The position numbers and the translations under genes were made by a program. This document shows positions 55,665 through 64,000 of a DNA stretch of 64,000 nt, piece by piece; position 1 is the stretch's first letter; each line of letters starts with the position of its first letter. This DNA comes from Acidiferrobacterales bacterium (GTDB lineage: Bacteria > Pseudomonadota > Gammaproteobacteria > Arenicellales > JAJDZL01): contig JAPPIB010000057.1 in the NCBI GenBank assembly GCA_028820695.1, positions 1-64,000 of the forward strand, in the 5' to 3' direction. The notes below the pieces were generated by a model that searched no databases, was not told the origin of the DNA, and saw only the letters and a program-made list of their open reading frames with translations.

Positions 55665-58454
55665 ATGGCATTGAGTTGGAATGAAATTCGAATCCGAGCT
55701 GCCGAGTTTTCCCGCGACTGGTGTGATGCGAGATATGAAAAAAGTGATACACAGAGCTTTTACAACGACTTCTTCGCTATATTCGGGGTGAAACGACGCA
55801 GGGTTGCGCGCTTTGAGGAGAGAGTGACCCGACTGGACAATTCACGTGGCTATATAGATCTTTTCTGGCCGGGTGTGTTGCTGGTTGAGCAAAAAAGTGT
55901 CGGCCGCGACTTGAATCAGGCCGCAGAGCAGGCCGGTGAGTATTTTGATGCCGTAAACGACTCGGAAAAACCGCGCTATCAGCTGGTATGTGATTTTCAG
56001 ACGTTCCACCTGCTCGATCGAGAGACGCGCGGGCAGTGGAAGTTCACGCTTGAGGAACTGCCACAGAATGTGGAAGTATTTGGCTTCATTCTGGGTCGGC
56101 AATCTCGCGACTTCAACCAACAGGATTCCGTCAGTATCGCGGCGACAGAACTTGTGGGCCAAATTCATGACAGACTTGCACATTCGGGGTATCCAGCTGA
56201 TGATCTTGAGAGATTCCTGGTGCAGCTGGTCTTCTGCCTTTTTGCTGACGACACCGGAATCTTCGAGCCGCGTGACATTTTTCATAATCTCTTGCTTGAC
56301 CACACGCACGAGGATGGATCGGACACAGGGCTGTGGCTGAAACGGTTATTTGAGTTACTGAACACCCCGGTTGACGAGCGTCAACGTTACCTCATTGATG
56401 ATTTGGCAGCATTCCCTTATGTGGATGGCATGCTGTTCGAACACCATCTTGTTACTGCTGATTTTGACTCCGTGCTTCGAAACCGGCTGCTGGAAGCCTG
56501 CGAGTACGACTGGTCGGAGATATCGCCGGCAATATTCGGGTCGTTGTTTCAGTGTGTGATGGACAAGGATCTTCGCCGTGCGATCGGAGCTCACTATACG
56601 ACTGAGGAGAACATTCTGAAAGTGATCGAGCCACTTTTTCTTGATGACCTCAGAAAGGAATTCTCAGATATCTGCAAGTTGAAACGGGGTCAGGCCTATC
56701 GGTTGCAGGAGTTCCAACGCAAGTTGGGTGATCTGACATTTTTTGACCCGGCCTGTGGTTGCGGAAACTTCCTGGTTATCGCATATCGGGAGTTAAGGCA
56801 ACTGGAGATCGACGTGCTTCGACAGAGAATCAGTTCCAGTCAGCTTGATTTGGATGCCCGCAGTCTGAGTATTGTCGATGTCGATCAGTTCTACGGTATC
56901 GAACTGGAAGAATTTCCAGCACGGATTGCTGAGATTGCGTTGTGGATGATGGATCACATCATGAACAATCGGCTGGGAGAGGCATTCGGCAAGGTCTACA
57001 CGCGTATTCCTCTTCGCGCCACCGCAAACATTGCGTGCGCGGATGCGCTCGAGATGGACTGGAATGACGTCATCTCCGCGGCGAACTGCAGTTACATCCT
57101 TGGCAATCCTCCCTTTTCAGGTTCCAAGCTCCAAAGTCCGGAACAACGCGCTCAGGTTCATCGAATTGCCGCATTCAAGCACATCAAGGGAACACTTGAT
57201 TATGTGAGTTGCTGGTTTCTGAAAGCTGCTGCGTATGTTGAAGGCAAAACGAGAATCGGTCTTGTCGCAACCAACTCGATTGTGCAGGGTGAACAGGTGG
57301 GTCAGTTGTGGCCATTGATGTTCAATCGGGCCGGGTTGGATATCGCATTCGCACACAGTTCGTTCTCATGGTCGTCCGAAGCGAGCGGCGCAGCTCATGT
57401 CCATGTGGTGATTATCGGGCTCGTGCGAAGTGAATATCGGCCGAAGTCGGTGCGTCTTTTCAGTTATCCTGACAACACGCAACGGCCGCAAGAAAGCTCG
57501 CACAAGAATATCTCCCCGTATCTCGTGCCCGAACTTGAGCGCTATCCCTATGTGGCAGTGCAGGCCAGCAAACGTCCGATCAATGGCTTTCGGGCATTGA
57601 AGGCGGGATCGAAACCGATTGACGACGGAAATTACATTTTCAAGTCCCAGGCGCAGCGGGATGCCTTTGTCGCCCGGGAACCAGCCGCCGCGCAGTTCAT
57701 CCGTCCCTATGTCGGATCACAGGATCTGATCAATGGTACGACCCGATACATTCTGGCACTGCACGATGCCACGCCGGATCAGTTGGCAAATCTTCCGCAG
57801 GTGCGCGAGCGGATCAGGGCAGTGCGCGAGTTCAGGCAGCGAAGCAGCAGCGTTCCAACGATCAAACTTGCTGACACTCCAATGCTGTATCACATCAATG
57901 TCATTCCTTCCTCTGCCTTCCTGGTGATTCCAGTGACAAGTTCCGAACGTCGGGAGTATGTTCCGATCAGCTGGCTGGAACCGCCTGTAATCCCCAACAT
58001 CGATACAAGAATACTTGTCGATGCGAGTCTGGCCGATTTCGCACTGCTGACGTCCCGGATGCACATGGTCTGGCTTCGATTTGTAGGTGGCCGACTGGAA
58101 AGTCGCTATCGTTATTCCATCAATTTGGTCTACAACGTCTTCCCGCGTCCCGAAGGTGATCTTGACCGTCTGGAACCATTCGCAAAGGCGGTGCTCGATG
58201 CAAGAGACCAATATCCGGATACAGCATTCCTGAACTTGTATGATCCAGACTTCATGCCTGCCGGATTGCGTACGGCGCACGCCAATCTGGACCGAGCGGT
58301 TGAACGGCTTTACCGCCGCAGACCGTTCGACTCAGATCAGGAAAGAATAGATTGCCTGTTCGAACGTTATGAGCAGTATGTCCAACCCTTGCTCATCAGC
58401 AAGCGGGGATACAGAAGTTTCGGACGCAATCTTCCGTCTGCTGTTTTCGCATAG
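55665..58454 (+). CDS. MmeI-like type IIL restriction-modification enzyme
   Basis: A 929-residue single-chain enzyme that should both cut DNA and methylate adenine. The N-terminal nuclease motif is D65-X9-E75-X-K77 (YIDLFW, LLVEQKS), the same spacing as in MmeI. A helical linker leads to a gamma-class methyltransferase with motif I DPACGCGNFLVI (Asp361) and motif IV NPPF (Asn481). A target-recognition and C-terminal region follows. No separate S or R gene is nearby. Type IIL enzymes methylate one strand of their site and cut about 20 bases away. The recognition sequence cannot be read here. ATG 55665 is chosen over a frame opening at 55626. Confidence 0.88.
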   Translation: MALSWNEIRIRAAEFSRDWCDARYEKSDTQSFYNDFFAIFGVKRRRVARFEERVTRLDNSRGYIDLFWPGVLLVEQKSVGRDLNQAAEQAGEYFDAVNDSEKPRYQLVCDFQTFHLLDRETRGQWKFTLEELPQNVEVFGFILGRQSRDFNQQDSVSIAATELVGQIHDRLAHSGYPADDLERFLVQLVFCLFADDTGIFEPRDIFHNLLLDHTHEDGSDTGLWLKRLFELLNTPVDERQRYLIDDLAAFPYVDGMLFEHHLVTADFDSVLRNRLLEACEYDWSEISPAIFGSLFQCVMDKDLRRAIGAHYTTEENILKVIEPLFLDDLRKEFSDICKLKRGQAYRLQEFQRKLGDLTFFDPACGCGNFLVIAYRELRQLEIDVLRQRISSSQLDLDARSLSIVDVDQFYGIELEEFPARIAEIALWMMDHIMNNRLGEAFGKVYTRIPLRATANIACADALEMDWNDVISAANCSYILGNPPFSGSKLQSPEQRAQVHRIAAFKHIKGTLDYVSCWFLKAAAYVEGKTRIGLVATNSIVQGEQVGQLWPLMFNRAGLDIAFAHSSFSWSSEASGAAHVHVVIIGLVRSEYRPKSVRLFSYPDNTQRPQESSHKNISPYLVPELERYPYVAVQASKRPINGFRALKAGSKPIDDGNYIFKSQAQRDAFVAREPAAAQFIRPYVGSQDLINGTTRYILALHDATPDQLANLPQVRERIRAVREFRQRSSSVPTIKLADTPMLYHINVIPSSAFLVIPVTSSERREYVPISWLEPPVIPNIDTRILVDASLADFALLTSRMHMVWLRFVGGRLESRYRYSINLVYNVFPRPEGDLDRLEPFAKAVLDARDQYPDTAFLNLYDPDFMPAGLRTAHANLDRAVERLYRRRPFDSDQERIDCLFERYEQYVQPLLISKRGYRSFGRNLPSAVFA

Positions 58455-58638
58455 GCGAACAGTCTTGAGCCTTCCAAATCCATTGATTATCTGCCCGTAC
58501 AGGAGCAATATTCAACAACGTCGATCCGTCGTCGCTTAGCGGCATTGCGACCACAGCCTGCCCGCCGGACCGGACTTCAGATGCATACACATGTCGCCGG
58601 CTGTCAGCGCGGCCAAAAATATTCGGTGTTTTCAACAA

Positions 58639-58644
58639 TATAAT
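58639..58644 (+). promoter_or_regulatory. Putative -10 element of the MidA-like gene
   Basis: TATAATGG lies 25 bases before the ATG at 58669. No -35 consensus is evident. Confidence 0.4.
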
Positions 58645-58668
58645 GGCGACCGGTACATTCATATCGAT

Positions 58669-59892
58669 ATGAAAACGCATTCTGACAATGCCCGCCTGGC
58701 CGTGGACCTCGAAATGTCTGCTGAAGAGCATGAGCGTTCCCGTATGCTCAGCGCGTTGATTCAGGAGCAGATTGCAAGTTCGGACCACCAGGCGATTCCA
58801 TTTTCGAGCTATATGAATCTCGCCCTGTATGCACCGAACTGCGGTTACTATACCTCCGCAGGACGGGTAGTCGGTGCCGGGGGTGACTTCATTACCGCAC
58901 CGGAACTTGGGGAAGTGTTCGGTATTGTTCTTGCGAGCAAGATTGCGGACTGTCGCACACAGTTTGAAAATCCGCCCGTGTTGTACGAGTTTGGCGCGGG
59001 CAATGGGACCTTGGCGATGCAGATTCTCGAACAATTGCATCGCCGAAATGTTGACATCGAAAATTATGTGATCGTTGAAGTCAGTCCGGTGCTCAGGGAA
59101 ATTCAAAAAGACACCTTCAGCCGTGCGGGACATCAGGTCGGTCACAAGATTGAGTGGCGGGAAACACTGCCGCAATCGGGATTCGATGGCATCGTGATCG
59201 CGAATGAGGTCATTGATGCCATGCCAGTTGAACTGTTTTTCAAGGCGGGTGATGAGTGCCGACAGGGGTTTGTCGTCGAGACCGATGGCGGTCTTGGATT
59301 GGAATACCGTACACCCGTTCGGCCGGATTTCCGAAAGTCCATCAACGCGCTGAATCTGCTGGAGTTCGATGACGAATACTTCTCCGAGATTCACTGCCAG
59401 GCTGAAGCATGGATCCGCACATTGGCACAAATGATGCGATCCGGGTCGATTCTGATCGCTGACTATGGGTTTCCTGAGCACGAGTACTACCATCACGACA
59501 GGAATCAGGGAACTTTGGTCTGTCACCGACGACACAGGCTTGTGTATGATCCTTTTGCCTATATCGGCTGTCAGGATATCACGGCCCACGTCAATTACAC
59601 GGGACTGGCCCGGGCCGCCGCTGAAATGGGAATGGAAGTCAATGGGTTCACCAATCTTGGCAGTTTTGTCGTTGACATCGCAGTGATCGGCGCGGCACTC
59701 GAACAGGCAACGCAGAATTCCGCACAGCATGCCCGCGAGCTCGACAAGTTGAGCAGTCCGCAAGAAATGGGTGAGATTTTCAAGGTGATGGAACTGACCA
59801 AGAACTTCAATTCAACCGGATTGGGGTTTGAATTGTCTGATCGGACCCATCGTCTAGGTGTTTCCGACCCGAATTTCGGAGCGGGAAACTGA
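58669..59892 (+). CDS. SAM-dependent methyltransferase, MidA/NDUFAF7-like
   Basis: A 407-residue member of PF02636. Its eukaryotic relative NDUFAF7 (MidA) methylates an arginine of a complex I subunit; the bacterial target is unknown. The sequence shows IPFSSYMNLALYAPNCGYYTS, GDFITAPELGEVFG, the SAM-binding EFGAGNGTLAMQIL, GIVIANEVIDAMPVELF and LIADYGFPEHEYYH. ATG 58669 follows a TATAAT; an in-frame extension to 58591 covers that promoter and is rejected. It is followed by uppP after 27 bases. Confidence 0.88.
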   Translation: MKTHSDNARLAVDLEMSAEEHERSRMLSALIQEQIASSDHQAIPFSSYMNLALYAPNCGYYTSAGRVVGAGGDFITAPELGEVFGIVLASKIADCRTQFENPPVLYEFGAGNGTLAMQILEQLHRRNVDIENYVIVEVSPVLREIQKDTFSRAGHQVGHKIEWRETLPQSGFDGIVIANEVIDAMPVELFFKAGDECRQGFVVETDGGLGLEYRTPVRPDFRKSINALNLLEFDDEYFSEIHCQAEAWIRTLAQMMRSGSILIADYGFPEHEYYHHDRNQGTLVCHRRHRLVYDPFAYIGCQDITAHVNYTGLARAAAEMGMEVNGFTNLGSFVVDIAVIGAALEQATQNSAQHARELDKLSSPQEMGEIFKVMELTKNFNSTGLGFELSDRTHRLGVSDPNFGAGN

Positions 59893-59919
59893 TACGATTT
59901 CCGGTCTGGTGTTGGTTCG

Positions 59920-60717
59920 ATGACAGAATTTCTCAGTTCCAGTTTTCTCGCATTCATACAGGGTGCAACTGAATTTCTGCCGATATCGAGTTCAGCTCAT
60001 CTGGTCATTGTGCCGCACATTTTTGGCTGGCGTGATCAGGGACTTGCATTTGACATCGCAGTGCACGCAGGAACGCTCGCCGCGTCGCTCACCTACTTTC
60101 GCGATGACATCCGGAAAATTCTTGTCGCATGGCTGAAATCACTTTCGGGGCGAGACGACTCAGCGGAAGCGAAAATGGGCTGGCTTATCGTTATCGCCAG
60201 TATTCCGGTTGCGCTGGCCGGGGCGCTGTTCCATGAATTGGTCGAGAACGAACTCAGAAGTCCTGTTGTCATTGCATCAGCAACCGTGTTGTTTGCGTTA
60301 CTGCTGTGGTACGCGGATCGATTTCGCAGGGGCGGACGCAGCCTGAATTCACTGAGCTGGAAGGATGCTGTGCTGATTGGACTGGGACAAGCCGTTGCTC
60401 TGATTCCTGGTACTTCAAGATCAGGCATGACGATCACCGTTGGTCTGTTGCTGGGACTCTCGAGGAAGGAATCTGCAAAATTCGCGTTCCTCCTGGCAAT
60501 TCCAGCAATTGCGATGGCCGGGGGATGGCAGTTTCTGACTCTGGTGACGTCGGATTCCGTGACTGACTGGCCGGTATTCGCATATTCGGCTGTGATTTCT
60601 GCCGTTGTCGCATACCTTTGCATACGCTGCTTCCTGCAATTCATAGAGCGTGTCGGAATGATGCCATTCGTGCTGTACCGATTGGCACTGGGCGCGGCGA
60701 TCTTCCTCTTGGTCTGA
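59920..60717 (+). CDS. uppP: Undecaprenyl-diphosphatase UppP (BacA)
   Basis: Integral membrane enzyme that dephosphorylates undecaprenyl diphosphate, recycling the lipid carrier for peptidoglycan. The 265 residues include the signature QGATEFLPISSSAHLVI near the N-terminus and the second active-site motif PGTSRSGMT. About eight hydrophobic segments are present. It starts 27 bases after the MidA-like gene on the same strand. Confidence 0.96.
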   Translation: MTEFLSSSFLAFIQGATEFLPISSSAHLVIVPHIFGWRDQGLAFDIAVHAGTLAASLTYFRDDIRKILVAWLKSLSGRDDSAEAKMGWLIVIASIPVALAGALFHELVENELRSPVVIASATVLFALLLWYADRFRRGGRSLNSLSWKDAVLIGLGQAVALIPGTSRSGMTITVGLLLGLSRKESAKFAFLLAIPAIAMAGGWQFLTLVTSDSVTDWPVFAYSAVISAVVAYLCIRCFLQFIERVGMMPFVLYRLALGAAIFLLV

Positions 60718-60777
60718 CCGGACAAACTTCCGCTGCGGTCGGCGATGAGCGTCAATAATGCCTTGTCGCTATTCATT

Positions 60778-60783
60778 TATAAT
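60778..60783 (+). promoter_or_regulatory. Putative -10 element of hemC
   Basis: TATAATGAC in the context ATTTATAATG lies 135 bases before the hemC ATG. The same ATTTATAATG core is found upstream of xseB (20563-20571). No good -35 is seen. Confidence 0.4.
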
Positions 60784-60917
60784 GACATCCGGACTTGGCG
60801 GCGGCATTTGGAACATAGATATGATCATGGCTTTTGTTGTTCTTTCTTTCCCGGAATCGGTATTGCCTGATGATTCGGGTTGAGACGTACGGCCTGGTAT
60901 AGACCGATTCGAGGGTA

Positions 60918-61847
60918 ATGTGCGTGCAGAACATCCTGGTAGGAACACGGGGCAGTGACTTGGCGTTGTGGCAGGCGAATCATGTTGCCGAAAGCCTTAG
61001 GAATCTTCACCCCGAAGTTCGGATCGAAGTCGTGCCCGTCAAGACCGAAGGTGATCGAAGGCTTGATGTCACACTGTCGCAAATAGGAGGCAAGGGTCTT
61101 TTTATCAAGGAGCTCGAACGCAGTCTCCATGAGGAGAAGGTGGATATCGCGGTCCATTCCATGAAAGACGTTACCGTCCATCTGGACCCGGAATTGTGTA
61201 TCGATGTCATTCTTGATCGCGGCAATCCATACGACGCATTGGTATCCAATCGTTATGGGTCAATTGATCAGTTGCCTGCCAATGCGACGATCGGAACATG
61301 CAGTGTGCGCCGCAAAAGCCAATTGCAGGGTATTCGTCCGGATTTACAGTTTCTCACCCTGCGGGGCAATGTGACGACCCGTCTCAATCGGCTTGATGCA
61401 GGTGAATTCGACGCAATAATACTTGCGGTTTCAGGACTGAAACGGCTGGGTCTGGAATATCGAGTCGCACAGATACTTGACGGCACGGATCATGTCCCCT
61501 CCCCGGGGCAAGGCGCGCTGGGGATTGAATGCCGCAGGTCCGACATCCGGATTCAGGAGCTGATTGCGCCATTGAATCACGAATACAGCAGTATCGCTGT
61601 ACAGGCTGAACGACTGACCAACCGGGAATTGGGCGGCAGTTGTGTTGCACCGATAGGAATTCATGCCTCGGCCGACAATGAAAGGATCAGGTTGTCTGCG
61701 TTTGTTGGAAGTGTTGACGGCAGCACACGGATACAGTCATCCATAGAAGGTGCGACTGATGATGCCAAAGCGGTCGCACACACCTTGGCGGGTGATCTGG
61801 ACCGACAGGGCGCGCAGGAGATTCTCAATGCCTGGAAGACGGATTGA
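60918..61847 (+). CDS. hemC: Porphobilinogen deaminase
   Basis: Joins four porphobilinogen units into hydroxymethylbilane. The 309-residue protein carries LVGTRGSDLALWQAN, LPANATIGTCSVRRKSQL, LRGNVTTRL and Cys242 in LGGSCVAP, the attachment site of the dipyrromethane cofactor. GAGGG lies just before the ATG at 60918; a GTG two codons later is a lesser option. It overlaps hemD by 20 bases. Confidence 0.96.
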   Translation: MCVQNILVGTRGSDLALWQANHVAESLRNLHPEVRIEVVPVKTEGDRRLDVTLSQIGGKGLFIKELERSLHEEKVDIAVHSMKDVTVHLDPELCIDVILDRGNPYDALVSNRYGSIDQLPANATIGTCSVRRKSQLQGIRPDLQFLTLRGNVTTRLNRLDAGEFDAIILAVSGLKRLGLEYRVAQILDGTDHVPSPGQGALGIECRRSDIRIQELIAPLNHEYSSIAVQAERLTNRELGGSCVAPIGIHASADNERIRLSAFVGSVDGSTRIQSSIEGATDDAKAVAHTLAGDLDRQGAQEILNAWKTD

Positions 61848-62664
61848 TTCTGGGACCTGCAGGAGTTTGGAAGGGGTCAGTGTACTGGTCACACGACCGT
61901 CTGCCTACGCCGGATATCTGATCGGCGAAATCGAGTTGCGCGGCGGACACGCCATCGCGCTGCCGACCGTACAGGTTGAATACACCGTGGAGGCTTCGGG
62001 TCTTCCGGCTGTCCTGTGCGCAGATTCGGAGCGAAAGCTTGCAATATTCACCAGTCGAAATGCAGTGGATGCGGTAGCCGAGTGGCTGCGAGACAGCAAT
62101 GCCGCATGGCCGCGTGTTCTCGAATGTGCTGCGGTCGGCCGCAAGACGGCACAGGCGATAGAAAATTCATTCGGCATCGATTGCGCGATCTATCCCGAAT
62201 CAGCCCATGGCATCACCCATCTGATGGAAATGGACAGAATGCAGAATCTTGCTCGGACACCGTCCATGGTGATCGACGGCGGCGGCGCGAATTCCAAGAA
62301 ATTGTCGGATCTCCTGCGGCATCGGGGCTCTCCCTCGGTTGCACATTTTGTTGTGTATCGCAGAAAATGTCCCGATGTTGATATCGGGCCTGTTGCCGAG
62401 TATCTGGGTCAGGGCTCGATCGGCTACGTTGTGATCACCAGCGTGTCTGGCGCCACCAATCTGTTCAGCATATTGGGCACACAACTGTCAGACCGGTTGA
62501 GGGCATCATGTATGATTACTTACAGTGAGAGAATCGCGGACCGCATATGCTCTGAAGGCTTTGATCAGGTGGTCGTTGCCAGCGAGTCGTGCGATGATGC
62601 GGTCATCGCGGCGATTGAGAATTCCGTTCAGGCTCAAGACATGAACATCGCCAGTGGACTTTGA
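61828..62664 (+). CDS. hemD: Uroporphyrinogen-III synthase
   Basis: Cyclises hydroxymethylbilane to uroporphyrinogen III with inversion of ring D. The family diverges strongly, but VSVLVTRPSAYAGYL at the N-terminus, IFTSRNAV, AAVGRKTAQAI and VVITSVSGATNLF fit, as does the position between hemC and hemX. ATG 61828 has AGGAG eight bases upstream, lies inside the hemC coding region, and gives 278 residues. An earlier in-frame start at 61750 lies deeper within hemC and lacks such a site. Confidence 0.9.
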   Translation: MPGRRIDSGTCRSLEGVSVLVTRPSAYAGYLIGEIELRGGHAIALPTVQVEYTVEASGLPAVLCADSERKLAIFTSRNAVDAVAEWLRDSNAAWPRVLECAAVGRKTAQAIENSFGIDCAIYPESAHGITHLMEMDRMQNLARTPSMVIDGGGANSKKLSDLLRHRGSPSVAHFVVYRRKCPDVDIGPVAEYLGQGSIGYVVITSVSGATNLFSILGTQLSDRLRASCMITYSERIADRICSEGFDQVVVASESCDDAVIAAIENSVQAQDMNIASGL

Positions 62665-62704
62665 CGAGTCATGACAATGAGAACAAATTGGAGTAGGTTT
62701 TAAG

Positions 62705-63862
62705 ATGGCTGAAGAATCGACACAACCCGACTCACGCGGGTCATCCGGTCAATCCGATAAAGCGAAGCGAGCGCGTAAACCCAAGCAAACAAGTTCCGGT
62801 GCAAAGTTCTGGATTTTTGTCGCATTGCTGTTGTCCCTGGTTTCGCTCGGTGGTGCCGGTTACCTGTTTTATCAACAGGAATTCAGGATTCTTCCCCAGT
62901 TCGCTTCCGAGAGTGAATTCATTCAGGATGTCGACAGTCAGATCTCGGAACTGACTGAAAGCATCTCCCGGCAGAAAGACGAACTGATTGCCGGGTTGCA
63001 GGGTCTGGACGACGAGGTTGAAGACCGGGATGGGAAGATCGAACGCCTCGAGAGCGAAATGCAGCAATCATTCGAGCAATTGACGCGACAGCTTGAAGAT
63101 GTCAAGGCCTCGCTGTCCGCGATTTATGAGAATCAGGACGATGAGACAGACGAGTGGAGAGTTCAGGAAATTATCTTTCTGATGGTACTGGCCCGGCATC
63201 GGATTGAGATCGACGGGAATGTGAACTCCGCGTTGGTGGTCTGGCGGGCGGTCGAAGATCAGCTCCAGACCATTTCCAACCCGGGACTGTTCGACGCAAA
63301 ACTGGCAATTGAGGAGGAGATTGCAGCGCTTGAGAATCTTGTACCGATAGATTTGGGTGACGTTTCGAGTCGCTTGTTGAGGTTGGCCGTTGATGTCGAG
63401 CAGCTGCCGCTGGATCTGTCAGCCGCTTCGATGCTGCAAGATGATGGCGACGACAATGCGATGCCCGACCAGCCTGTTGAGGTGGACAGTTCGATGGGCT
63501 CTGGACTAATCACGGAAGTCTGGACGGATATCCAGTCGTTGGTACGCGTGAAGAAGATCGATCCGTCTGAACAGTCACTGCTCAGGCCGGACATGATAAT
63601 CAATGTGGTGGAAAACCTGAAGTCGGCGCTGTTCGCGGCGCAATCCGCGGCAATACGATCCGATCAGCAGTTGTTTGAGGCCAATCTTGAGTATGTCAGG
63701 GCTTCAGTCGGACAACAGTTCTCTTCGGACTCGTCTGTGGTTGCCGAATTTTCCAGCGAGGTCAGCGCATTGATCGCAACCGACATCGTGCTGGACATTC
63801 CAGACCTTTCCCGTTCCATTGAGCTTCTGGAACAGGCGCTTGAATCGGCGATCGTGGAGTAG
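62705..63862 (+). CDS. hemX: HemX-like membrane protein
   Basis: A 385-residue inner-membrane protein of the HemX family, encoded between hemD and hemY in many gammaproteobacteria. It is often labelled a uroporphyrinogen methyltransferase but lacks the SAM-binding fold. A lysine- and serine-rich cytoplasmic tail is followed by one membrane segment (about residues 34-54). A coiled coil (about 70-145, rich in E, Q and L) and a helical periplasmic domain follow. Its precise role is unsettled; a scaffold in haem synthesis is a reasonable inference. Confidence 0.88.
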   Translation: MAEESTQPDSRGSSGQSDKAKRARKPKQTSSGAKFWIFVALLLSLVSLGGAGYLFYQQEFRILPQFASESEFIQDVDSQISELTESISRQKDELIAGLQGLDDEVEDRDGKIERLESEMQQSFEQLTRQLEDVKASLSAIYENQDDETDEWRVQEIIFLMVLARHRIEIDGNVNSALVVWRAVEDQLQTISNPGLFDAKLAIEEEIAALENLVPIDLGDVSSRLLRLAVDVEQLPLDLSAASMLQDDGDDNAMPDQPVEVDSSMGSGLITEVWTDIQSLVRVKKIDPSEQSLLRPDMIINVVENLKSALFAAQSAAIRSDQQLFEANLEYVRASVGQQFSSDSSVVAEFSSEVSALIATDIVLDIPDLSRSIELLEQALESAIVE

Positions 63863-63866
63863 TGCC

Positions 63867-64000
63867 ATGATCTATATGATTCTATTGCTGATTCTGACTG
63901 CCATTGTCTCTGTTGTGACGCTCTCTACGCTGGGCGAGCCCGGCTACGTATTTCTGCAGTGGAGTGAATGGCAGATCGAGACTTCCTTGATTTTTGCTGT
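63867..64000 (+). CDS. hemY: HemY-like protein, partial (N-terminus only)
   Basis: The ATG at 63867 begins a frame that runs off the window after 44 complete codons. It encodes a hydrophobic segment (MIYMILLLILTAIVSVV), then LGEPGYVFLQWSEWQIETSL, which matches the opening of HemY, a TPR membrane protein linked to late haem synthesis. It starts 4 bases after hemX. Confidence 0.85.
   Translation, partial: MIYMILLLILTAIVSVVTLSTLGEPGYVFLQWSEWQIETSLIFA

Noticed and set aside
58396-59763. A 455-codon open frame on the minus strand opposite the MidA-like gene
   Set aside because: It mirrors a gene with clear family motifs, has no recognisable domain of its own and is explained by codon bias of the plus strand.

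Overview
The window looks like a chromosomal segment of a gammaproteobacterium. The gene neighbourhoods ndk-rlmN-hisS-yfgM-bamB-der, xseB-ispA-dxs, gltB-gltD-pyrF-hemE and hemC-hemD-hemX-hemY are all characteristic of that class, as are BamB, BamD, Slt, ClpB and a cytoplasmic L/F-transferase. Sampled coding lines are about 55-63% G+C. I cannot place it below class. Coding density is high and almost every gene is a housekeeping gene. I saw no rRNA, tRNA, CRISPR array, insertion sequence or prophage.

Layout. 1-6446 (+): nucleotide kinase, RlmN, HisRS, the YfgM/BamB envelope pair and the GTPase Der. 6453-7802 (-): xseA. 8072-11133 (+): guaB-guaA. 11307-16468: an oxidation group made of a 964-residue FAD/Fe-S 2-hydroxyacid dehydrogenase, a divergent crotonase-family hydratase and an acyl-CoA dehydrogenase. 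16538-18745 (-): katG, with a clear terminator and a palindrome over its promoter. 19274-26873 (+): a YbdK-type ligase, xseB-ispA-dxs-folE2, an uncharacterised DUF6231-like gene and proS. 26937-29979 (-): a LysM lipoprotein, the lytic transglycosylase Slt and acylphosphatase. 30513-34635: a secreted rhodanese-like protein, rluD, a DUF429-like gene of lower G+C inserted between rluD and bamD, and bamD. 34632-39579: nadE, a FemAB-like/Aat pair, a TlpA-like thioredoxin and nadC. 40233-45496 (+): an AMP-forming acyl-CoA ligase, clpB behind a textbook heat-shock promoter, and a metallo-hydrolase. 45512-53199 (-): gltB-gltD-pyrF-hemE. 53621-55267 (-): a SulP transporter. 55665-58454 (+): an MmeI-like single-chain restriction-modification enzyme, the clearest defence gene here. 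58669-64000 (+): MidA-like methyltransferase, uppP and hemC-hemD-hemX-hemY, the last cut by the window edge.

How the genes fit together. Purine synthesis (guaBA), glutamate synthesis (gltBD), NAD synthesis (nadC, nadE), isoprenoid synthesis (dxs, ispA, uppP) and haem synthesis (hemE, hemC, hemD, hemX, hemY) are all represented. Tight stop/start overlaps suggest translational coupling at guaB/guaA, xseB/ispA, dxs/folE2, slt/acyP, femAB-like/aat and hemC/hemD. The most informative non-coding signals are the sigma-32-type promoter of clpB, the 8-6-8 palindrome centred on the katG -10 box, and mirrored TATAAT elements between the hydratase and the acyl-CoA dehydrogenase. I did not find one complete, clearly new multi-gene system. 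The best leads are the MmeI-like enzyme, the lone DUF429-like insertion, the FemAB-like/Aat gene pair and the cysteine-rich secreted rhodanese.
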